Shown in pieces: positions 49,689-59,217 of a stretch of DNA of 64,000 nt. The notes beneath the pieces were generated by a model. That model ran no database searches. It had not been told where the DNA came from and saw nothing but the letters and a program-made list of their open reading frames with translations. The DNA is from Hevea brasiliensis. Its lineage: Eukaryota; Streptophyta; Magnoliopsida; Malpighiales; Euphorbiaceae. A program made the position numbers and the translations under genes. Position 1 is the stretch's first letter, and every line of letters starts with the position of its first letter. The stretch is taken from assembly GCF_030052815.1 (NCBI RefSeq), contig NC_079496.1, positions 68,251,652 through 68,315,651 on the forward strand, read 5' to 3'.

Positions 49689-52600
49689 ATGGAAGAGGGT
49701 GATCGTTCAGTTGATCAATCTATAGAGGCTGATGTATAAGGGGATGCCCCAACCCTACACAATGTGAGTGCTAGCATCATTGATTGCATTGTTGTTCCAT
49801 GTACAAAAATGGACTTTGAGGTGCTAGTAACAAGTCCGTTAGGACAAGAGGTCTGGGTTAATAAAATGTATAGGGATTGTCCTTTGGTGATCCAAGGACA
49901 CACTTTTCTGTCTGATCTCATTGACATGCCCTTCAGAGATTATGATATCATCTTAGGTATGGATTGGTTAGCCAGGCATCACGCCATGATTGACTGTAGA
50001 CTGAAGATAGTCACTTTTGTTCTCCCTCAGTACAGTGATGTGATAATACATGGGGAGAAGCAGCTATTGCCATCAAATGTCATTTTGGCTGCACTAGCCA
50101 GAAAAATGATCAGAAAGGGGTGTGAAGCATACTTGGCACATGTGGTAGACACCCAAGTGGGGAGTCCAGCATTGAGGGATATCTCTACAGTATATGACTT
50201 TCCATATGTGTTTTCTGATGAATTGCCAGGATTACATCCAGAAAGAGAGGTGCAGTTCGAAATTAATGTTATGCCTGGTGTGAATCCAATCTCCATAACA
50301 CCATATAGAATGACACCAGTAGAGTTGAAGGAGTTGAAAGTACAGTTGCAAGAACTAATTGAAAAGGGCTTCATCCGCCCTAGTGTGTCACCTTAGGGAG
50401 TGCCAGTATTATTTGTTAAGAAGAATGATGGCACTCTTCATTTATGTATTGACTACCGGCAGTTGAATAAGGTGACAATAAAGAACAGATATCCATCGCC
50501 TCGCATTGATGATCTGTTTGATTAGTTGAAGGGTGCAGCTGTATTCTCCAAAATTGATTTGCGATCTGGTTATTATCAGTTGAAAGTGCAAGAGCAGAGT
50601 ATTCCAAAGACTGCTTTCAAAACTTGATATGGCCACTATGAGTTTCTGGTAATGCCATTCAGGTTAACTAATGCTCCAGCTGCTTTTATGGATCTAATGA
50701 ACACTATTTTCAGACCATATCTCGACCAATTTGTGGTGGTGTTTATTGATGATATTTTGATATATTCGAGGAATGCAGAGGAGTATGACAGACATCTGCG
50801 GATTGTACTACAGACTTTAAGGGAGGAACAACTATATGCCAAATTGTCAAAATGTGAATTTTGGCTGAAGGAAATCTCCTTTTTGGGACATGTTGTGTCA
50901 GCTGAAGGGATCAAGGTAGATTCCAGCAAGGTAGAAGCTATCCTTAATTGGAAGCCACCCAGGAATATCACAGAAATTTGCAGTTTTCTGGGTTTAGCTG
51001 GATATTACCGTCGGTTTGTTAAAGGGTTTTCTATGTTATCTTCTCCACTGACTAAGCTGCTTCGGAAATATGTAAAATTTCAGTGGACAAATAAATGCCA
51101 GCAGAGTTTTGATGAGTTGAAGAGGTGTTTGACTGAAGCTCCAGTCCTTACTTTACCTATTCCGAGTAAAGAGTATATAGTTTATAGTGATGCTTCTCAC
51201 AATGGGTTAGGCTGTGTACTGATGCAAGATCGGAATGTCATTGCTTATGCATCACGCCAGCTAAAACCGCATGAGAGGAACTACCCAACACATGACCTGG
51301 AGCTAGCAGCTATTGTTTTTGCTCTGAAGATCTGGAGACACTATTTGTATGGGGAGAAATGCTATATTTACACAGATCACAAGAGCTTAAAGTACTTAGG
51401 TACCCAGAAGGAATTGAATTTGAGACAGAGGAGATGGTTAGAACTTATTAAAGACTATGATTGTTTAATAGACTATCAGCCAGGGAAAGCAAATGTGGTG
51501 GTTGACGCCTTAAGTTGCAAGACTATGGCAAGTCTCAGAGTTTCTCCTTTATCCATGGTACATGAGTTGAAAACACAGCATGCCAGTTTAGAAATTGATG
51601 ATGAGCGACAGACAGTAGTTGCATGGCATGTACAGCCAGTGTTGATTGATCAGATCAAAATGGCTACTCAGAGTGATGAAAAATATCAGAAGCTACTGAA
51701 AGAAGTCCAGCAGGGCAAGAAACCTGAATTTTCTATGAGAAATGATGGTTTACTACTACATCAGGGCAGAATGTGCATTCCTAGTGATGTGGAATTGAGA
51801 CAGATCATTATGAAGGAAACACATGAGTCTCCTTTTGCTATGTATCCTGGTGGAACTAAAATGTACAGAGGGCTGAAAGAGCATTATTGGTGGATGGGTA
51901 TGAAGAGGGATATAGCTGAATTTATTGCCAAATGACTAACTTGTCAGCAAGTAAAGGCAGAACATCAAGTTCCACTTGGTTTGTTACATCCATTACCAGT
52001 ACCAGAGTGGAAATGGGAACGGATAACTATGGATTTTGTTACGGGACTTCCGAGGACACATAATAGTAATGATGCAGTATGGGTTATTGTTGATAGACTG
52101 ACCAAGTCTGGTCACTTTTTGTCAGTCCGGATGGACTATAGTTTGGAGAGATTGGCCAGATTATACATAAATGAGATTGTAAAACTGCATGGAGTGCCAG
52201 TATCAATTGTATCTGACAGAGATCTTAGGTTCACTTCTAGATTCTGGAGTAGTCTACAGAGAGCCCTAGGAACTAGATTGAACTTCAAAGACAAAGATTC
52301 CACCCATGCATGATGGCGGTCTAAAAGGATAATTCAGATATTGGAGGATATGCTACGGGCTTGTGTGATTGAGTTTGAAGGTAGTTGGGATACACACTTG
52401 CCTTTGATTGAGTTTGCTTATAACAACAGCTACCAATCAAGCATTGGGATGCCTCCATATGAAGCTTTGTATGGCAGAAAGTGCAGAACTCCCCTATGTT
52501 GGGATTAAGTAGGTGAAAGAAAGATGATTGGGCCAGAAATTGTTCAGCAGACAGAGGAAAAGATCAGATTGATCAGAGATAGACTCAAGGCTGCATCAAA

Positions 52601-53073
52601 CCATTAGAAGTCCTATGTTGATCTGAAGAGAAGAGATATTGAATATGCAGTGGGTGATAAAGTATTCCTCAACATTTCCCCTTGGAAGAGGATTATGAGA
52701 TTTGGCAGAAAGGGGAAACTGAGTCCTCGTTTCATTGGACCATATGAGGTTTTGGAAAGAGTGGGTCCTTTGGCATATCGATTGGCATTACCTCAAGAGC
52801 TAGAAAAAGATACACAGTGTCTTTCATGTGTCCATGTTAAGGAGGTACAGATCTAACTCATCTCATGTACAACCTGTTGAAGAGATTGAGGTAAATCCAG
52901 ACCTCTCATATGATGAATAACCCATAGAAATTCTGGCATATGAGGTGAAGCAGCTGAGGAATAAACAGATACACTTGGTTAAAGTGCTGTGGAACCATCA
53001 TTCAGGCTAGGAAGCTACTTGGGAACGTGAAGAGGACATGAGGAGACAGCACCCACAACTGTTCAGAGACTAA
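49689..53073 (+). pseudogene. gag-pol: E5 gag remnant and pol
   Basis: ATG at 49689 (MEEGD) starts gag, but after about 27 codons the frame jumps into protease (VSASI...EVLVTSPLG) at an AGTG microhomology (49767-49770). About 1.3 kb holding nearly all gag and the protease active site is gone. GMDWLARHH, RT with FIDDILIYS, RNase H ([10 protein letters not shown]), H2C2 (to 51935), integrase core 51981-52313, RFIGPYEVLERVG (about 52730) and the chromodomain-like end follow. Stops: 50395 (TAG), 50523 (TAG for CAG), about 50626 (TGA for CGx), 51933 (TGA), 52506 (TAA), 52605 (TAG for CAG), about 52918 (TAA) and about 53009 (TAG). The core end at about 52290-52330 is frameshifted. Confidence 0.92.
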
Positions 53074-53082
53074 TGCCAGGCA

Positions 53083-53101
53083 AAATTTCGAGACGAAATT
53101 T
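53083..53101. other. AAATTTCG-AGA-CGAAATTT palindrome before the E5 polypurine tract
   Basis: Perfect 8-bp arms, 10 nt after the pol stop and just before AAGTGGGGGAGAAA. Confidence 0.75.
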
Positions 53102-53106
53102 CTTTT

Positions 53107-53120
53107 AAGTGGGGGAGAAA
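53107..53120 (+). other. E5 polypurine tract
   Basis: AAGTGGGGGAGAAA abuts the 3' LTR start TGTAACACCCC at 53121. Confidence 0.9.
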
Positions 53121-55253
53121 TGTAACACCCCTATGTTCGGTAGTGCGTTCTACTATTCCGGTGACTAGTGTTGTCCGGACAGCTAGGATGCCTAGAACTA
53201 CATTTAGATATGGATGAGGAGACATAAAATAACGAAATACAAGAAAAGAAAATAAAAGAAAAACAAAGGAAAAATAATAGCAATAAAATGTAACCAAGTT
53301 AAACGAGCCGAGAACCCTAGCGATGGGTGACCGCATCAGGAAGTTGCGGTGTGGGCCGTTGACTAGCCCTGGACCGCGGGGAACCCTGGAAAATATTTTT
53401 ATGACATAATTAAAGACCTATTGAAGCATAAATACCATTAGAAATATCAAAAAAAAATTAATTAATTAGTACAAAGAAAAACGAAAAATCGAGAAAACGA
53501 CAAAACTTGGTGTTATCGAAAAATCGGGAATGCAACCCAAACAAGGGCATTGTGGTCATTTGACACCCCGAGTTGTCTTTTGACCTAAATTTCCATTAAA
53601 AATAAATGATATTACACTTGGAAAATATCATGAAAAATTAAATTGGTGGTACATAGTTTAAATAGCAAAAGATAGGAGTTAAATATGGGAATTTGAAAAC
53701 TTTAGAATAAAGAAACATTAAATCTTTACTTAGTGCTCCACTAACCCCATTAAGTGGACCATTAACCTTTATTTGGGCAGAAATAATTCATCTTCTTCAC
53801 CTTGCCCAAAACCAGCCGAAAATATCCCAAAGAAGTTCCTCCATGGCCGCATTTTCCCAAGCTTCATGCAAGCTCCATTCTCCCATGATCCAAGCCAATT
53901 TCCTTGCATTTTCCTTCACTAAAATTGTTCTACACAACTTGGGTAGTAGATAGGCAGCAAGAAAATCAAGTTTTGGTGAGGTTTTGAAGAATTTCAAAAG
54001 TGGTAAGTATGTATTTTTTATTATTGTTTCATTAAACCTTGCATGGATGTTATGCATAGTTGAATTGTAGAAGGATTTTTGAAGTTTGATGAGTTAAGGG
54101 AGAGATACATTTTTGGCAGCCATGGAACTTCAATAAGAGCAGTTTATCCTTGCATGTAAATGGTAGATTAAAGTGTTGATGTAAGTATTTATGTGATAGG
54201 AATAAATTGGATAATGTATACTAGATGTATGTGATAGTACACTTGATTTTAGAAGCTTGGAAATTAATTGAAAGGGATGTACAATTTGGCAAACTTGAAG
54301 TGTGAACCAAAATGTGTTGTTTCATGGTTTGGTTTATGGAATTATATTATTGAATTATGGTGCTTGTTATGGTAGCATGTATATGTGTATAAAGGTTTGA
54401 GTATGGACATGTAAATGAGCCATGTTATGTGGTTAAATTGTTCGTAATTAGACTTGGAAAATTTTGGACTATAATGTGCATATTGAGTGTAGTTATAAGC
54501 TGCCAAAATGATAAAAAATGAGTTGCTAAATGTGTTTATGTTATGGTACAAACCAGAATTGGCATGGATGTGTAACTTGATAAGTGTTGAATGTGTCCTT
54601 TGGTATGTGATGAAGAGTGTGTTGCAAGGCAGTGTATGTTTTGGCTTAGAACCTTAAGTGTGTAGCTCCAATTGGTATGAGACCAATTGAAGGTGAAACT
54701 AGGCACAAAAAGTGCCAACTTTCATGAAGGAAGCTTACCAAAATTCTACTTGGAAGGTGACTTGAAAAATGACCAAATCCGGATTAGTACATTTAAAACC
54801 TGAAAATTGACCATTTGGGCAGCAATTGATATTTTGGCCACAACTCACTCAAAACAGATTCAATTGACCTAAAATTTTTACCATGAATATTTTAGACATA
54901 TATCTACTATTCTTATGAAGACACCAAAGCCCAGAAATGACCATAAGCAAGCCAAATAGCTTGCACAAGTTCGGGTCCAAAAACTGGCCCAACCAAAAGT
55001 GACCTAAAAATGACATAAAGTGACCATTTTGATGCATTCTGACCAGCATTGGTAAATTAACCATAACTTGGTCTACACAACTCATAATGACCTGAAATTT
55101 TATCCCACCTGCAATAAGACATAGACCTATAAGTTTGTAGTTTTGACTGAAACCTAAAAACTGAGGGAACTAGGTCATCCGATTAGGTCAAATTAGTATA
55201 CCGGAATCCAACAAATTGCAATAAAATGCACTATACATGAAAATGAATTGGGT
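53121..55253 (+). repeat. E5 3' LTR, first part
   Basis: It matches 26546-28665 of the 5' LTR with few changes. It is interrupted by the group A solo LTR and continues at 58446. Confidence 0.93.
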
Positions 55254-58200
55254 TGTAACATCCTCATTTTAGCTAGTCCGTACAGTCTACTGTTCCGGTG
55301 ACCAGTGTTGGTTCGGACAGCTAGAACGTTCGAAAAAAAAAATATTTAAACTAAAGTGAGGAACCATAAGTAACTCAAATATTAATAAGAAAAATTTAGG
55401 AAAAATTTTAAAAATAAAATACAACCAAGTTAAATGAGCCGGTGCCCTAGCGATGGGTAACCTAGTGAGAAGTTGCGGTTCTCGCAACCAGGAGCCCTAA
55501 ACCTAGGGGAAGAATTATAAAATAATTTTTGGGACTCCAGAGAAGGGTTATTGAGGTTCTTATGGCATTAGAATGCCAAGAAAATACTTAGAAAAAATTT
55601 TCAATCGGTAAAGACAATTTTGGCCCGTTAAGCCAAACGCAGGACATTTTGGTCATTTCGTCTTCAGAGATGATTTTTGGGTCAACTTGTTCAGTTAAAT
55701 AAATAATTTATATAACATAAAATATGACTAAATGTTGTTAAAAATTTAATTGAAATTAATTAAACAAAAAAAGGATGGAAAAATGGAAGAAATTGAAATT
55801 ATGACATCATAATGATGTCATTAAAAGTCTCCAACCCAATCAAGTGTTGACACATGGCAACAAGGTATTTAAAAAGACTTAATTGGCAGAAAAAGAAAGA
55901 AAAGAAGTCCAAAATTCGTGAACCACCATCTGCTCTTCTTCTCTCCTTCGTTGCCTCCCCCTTTGCCCTCCATAACCAAGCTTTACCAAGCTTGATTTCT
56001 TGGGTTTCCATCCATTAAAACCTAAATTTCCCAACACAAAAAATTATTCTATCATCTTAGTGATCCTTTTGGGAGCAAAGAGAAAAGGAAAGGAAGAACT
56101 TTAGCAAATTGGAAAGCTCACTCCTTTAAGGTTAGTGACCTAACCCTAAATTTTTACTTTGAATACATGTTTAGGGACTTGAATAAGTGTGAATTGCAAA
56201 GAAAAATTATTGAATACCATTTGGATCAAAACCCAAGATTTTGGGCAGCCATGGTTAGGGTTTGATTGGGTTGAGTTTAATGAAGTTAAAAGACTATTAT
56301 GGCTACCCACAACATGTATTTACTAAGTGGATTGATGAAATGCAAGTTAAATGCATGATTTGAGAAGTTAGGGTTAGGGTTTGGGTATAAAAATGGGATT
56401 TTGACCATGTGATGATGAAAATAGGTTTTAATGGTCAATTAGTGACCATTTAGTTCTGTTTATATCAAAAATGAAGTGTGTTGAGTGATGGGATTGGGTT
56501 TGGTGTGGCTACCATGAAAGGGACCTGCAGAATGGAGTGACTTGCAGAATTGGACTTGAGTCCAGTAGGTTTGGACAGCCATAACTTGAATTGTAGAGGT
56601 TCAATTGGTGCAAGGCCAATTGGACATGAAACTAGACACATAATGGCACAACTTTGGTGAAGAAATCATGCCCATAAAACCAAACCAAGTGGACCAAAAG
56701 CTTGCCCAAATCCCGGTGACCTGTAGTCTGTTTCTGCAGAATGACCAAATGAACAGTGATTGTTCATTTAGCCACAACTCAATGTAGAAAGGTCCAATTG
56801 ATCTGAAATTTTACCAGAAACAAGCTAAGATATAGACCAATAACTTTTATGAAGAAACCTACCCCAAATTATGATCAGAACCTATACAACAAGTGAGTTC
56901 CAGTCAATATTCACTGCACTGTAGATATGGTCAGCCCAGAAAAATTTCAATCCGGCCAGTTGTGGTTTTTGGACAATAACTTTAGCTACAAAACTCCAAA
57001 TGTAGTGAGTCAAAAAAGGAAATTCAACTAGACAAAATAAGGAACAACTTTCATGTTGATTATTTTGCCAAATTCCCACTGCAAAAATGACTAATAGAAC
57101 AGTAAAAATGAAGCAAGAAAATTGAAATTTCTGCTCAATTAGCATTAAGCTTAGAAATGGTATGGGCAACCAATACCAAGAAATTTTGAATGCAAAATGT
57201 GGTATGTTGGGAGTATTAAAACCAATGTACCTATTGTCTATGCAAAAGTCAACATTTTGGTTGACTAATGAAGTGAATAGTAACACCAAAACTTGAAATT
57301 CAAAAATTGTAAAACTCAAAAGTGTAAAATGCCCTAGTATACTTAACAAGATTGGTTTGGATAGCTTGGCATGCCAATAGGGTTACATTAGCGATCGCAT
57401 ATGGCTTTATGCCATTCTGTGTTTCATGGCTTTCCCATGCCATTCTGTGAAATAATAGCCTTTGGCTATGTTATTTGAGTTGATATACTTGGGTTTTAAC
57501 TCTGATCATTATTACAGCTTATTAGCTGCTCTGTTGCACACCGGGAGACACAATGTGACCGATGGTGTGATGGTCCGAGGTACTTAGTACCCAGTGCCAG
57601 TTTACCCATTTATCCAGTCCAGTCAATTAGTATGGGTTACTCGGGCAATGTTAAAGAACCTTACCAAAATTTTAATTGAATAATAATGCAAATAATATCA
57701 GAAGTTAAGTCTACCAAAAATTGTAAGCACACATTCTGCATCTTTGTTTTATTTTATTTTATTTCATTTTATTTTATTTTATATTGTCACCACTAAGCAG
57801 AATTGCTTAACGCGTCGCTTTTGCCACGCGCATGTGCTGGAGACCTAGCTGGTGAGCCCAGCAGACATCAGACCGGGTGAGCCTTCAGATTTGCATCCAG
57901 AGTCCCGAGTCAACTCACACCTGCAGTGCATATGGTAGGACATAGGATTTGGGAATATTTTGTATTTTGGCATTTTGTATTAATTTGGATTGTAACTATA
58001 AACTCTTGTAATTATGTATTAATGTAAATATATGAAATTTCGTATTATTGAGATTTTCTCCATTATATATGTTGATAAATGAAATGTTGAGAATTATTTG
58101 TGAATATGCTTCAAGTGATGAAGTGAACAGAAAAGTTTTGAAAATAATATCGTGATTGAGATTGAGATTTTGAGATTGACTTGAATATATATAATGGAGT

Positions 58201-58440
58201 TTGGATTTGGAAATTATTTTGGAAGTGTTTTTAAACAGGTTCAAAAGAACTATTTTTCCAATTTACAGTCAGCACCCTGTCGGATTTTCTATAAAATTTG
58301 CGGTTAAATTCAGATTTATCAAAATTGAAAATAAATGAATTATAAAGGGATAAATTGTAATAGAAACATAAATTGGTGCTCTGGTACACTGAGTGGCATA
58401 ACTTGCTCGGCTACACTGTAGACGGGTAAGGGGTGTCACA
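55254..58440 (+). mobile_element. Group A solo LTR in the E5 3' LTR
   Basis: TGTAACATCCTCATTTTAGC to GACGGGTAAGGGGTGTCACA, 3187 bp; TSD TGGGT at 55249-55253 and 58441-58445. The empty site is visible in the E5 5' LTR at about 28665 (GAATTGGGTAACATG). Modules start at 56579, 56772 and 56973. An (ATTTT)n microsatellite lies at about 57745-57785. The 155-residue minus ORF at 56882-57349 has no recognisable domain. Confidence 0.96.
57787..57831 (+). promoter_or_regulatory. Paired LTR hairpins, group A solo LTR
   Basis: TAAGCA-GAAT-TGCTTA, then CGCGTCGC-TTTT-GCCACGCG. Confidence 0.65.
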
Positions 58441-58445
58441 TGGGT

Positions 58446-58797
58446 AACATGTACCAACACTAAAAGGCTATTAAATATGACATATTGGTAATATTAAAAC
58501 CTAATTCACCTAGACTGCATCGAGGGTCAACATTTTAGGTTGACTAAAGGAAATAATAGAATTCAATAAATTAAGTATTAAGCCTTATTGTTAGAAACGG
58601 TTTAAATGAGTACTGAAACACTTCAAATTGTGTTTCTCAGTTAGCAAAGACTTAGGGAAGGGGAAGGAAACACTGAGTCAGGCCCAAGAGACAGTTATCA
58701 GAGGTTTGTGCACAACAGTTATTTCTTTTGATTTTTTAATTGAAATGAATTGTGATAATTTGTCTATTATTGTTTAAATTATGAAAAATTGTTTGAA
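58446..58797 (+). repeat. E5 3' LTR, truncated continuation
   Basis: AACATGTACCAACACTAAAAGG... matches 28668-29017 of the 5' LTR, then stops after GAAAAATTGTTTGAA. The last about 1.1 kb of the LTR, including the hairpins, is missing. Confidence 0.92.
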
Positions 58798-59206
58798 GGT
58801 ATTGAGGTTTGGAAGAAAAGGTAAGTTGAGCCCTAGGTTCATTGGCCCATATGAAATCATTGAATGTGTGGGTCCAGTGGCCTATAGGCTAGCTTTACCA
58901 TCAGAGCTGGACAAGATCCACAATGTGTTCCACGTGTCCATGCTCAGAAGATACCGCTCAGATCCTTCACATGTCATCTCCAGGGAAGAAATTGAAATAC
59001 AGCCGGATTTGACATATGAAGAAGAACCTCTACGGATCCTGGCGCGGGAAGTGAAAGAATTGAGGAATAAGCAGATTCCACTGGTGAAAGTACTTTGGAG
59101 GCACCACAACACCGATGAGACAACTTGGGAAAGTGAAGAGATGATGAGGCAACAGTTCCCTCAACTGTTTGCATCAGGTAAATTTCGAGGACGAAATTTA
59201 AATTAA
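58798..59206 (+). pseudogene. pol: E7 integrase C-terminus and chromodomain-like end
   Basis: From [20 protein letters not shown] on, it matches the E3 integrase tail (24795-25200) in the opposite orientation. The GPY motif, [20 protein letters not shown] and [19 protein letters not shown]...TTWESEE are present. All upstream gag-pol is absent, joined to E5 LTR sequence at a GAA microhomology. An upstream in-frame ATG at 58781 belongs to the E5 LTR and is not a genuine start. The last codons run through the AAATTTCG palindrome. Confidence 0.9.
59180..59199. other. AAATTTCG-AGGA-CGAAATTT palindrome, E7
   Basis: Perfect 8-bp arms that overlap the last pol codons (GKFRGRN), followed by the polypurine tract AAAAGGGAAGAGT (59205-59217). 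Confidence 0.75.
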
Positions 59207-59217
59207 AAGGGAAGAGT
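59205..59217 (+). other. E7 polypurine tract
   Basis: AAAAGGGAAGAGT, next to the LTR start at 59218. Confidence 0.88.

Larger units (their letters stand above)
26546..58797 (+). mobile_element. E5: group B Ty3/gypsy chromovirus, interrupted and 3'-truncated
   Basis: Plus-strand element with 5' LTR 26546-30121, primer site, leader, a deleted gag, pol to 53073, polypurine tract and a partial 3' LTR. Nested within it are a group C solo LTR carrying E6 (30268-49638) and a group A solo LTR (55254-58440). CTGAA (26541-26545) is the left TSD; the right one is lost because the element ends in a deletion junction at about 58797. Confidence 0.9.

Noticed and set aside
56882..57349. 155-residue minus-strand ORF
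   Set aside because: Lies wholly in a group A solo LTR; a similar stretch at 61108-61347 has different ends and no recognisable motif.
57745..57785. (ATTTT)n array
   Set aside because: Ordinary microsatellite within an LTR; no further significance seen.
58781..59206. Apparent intact 141-residue gene
   Set aside because: Chimera: the first codons are E5 LTR and the rest is the E7 integrase tail.
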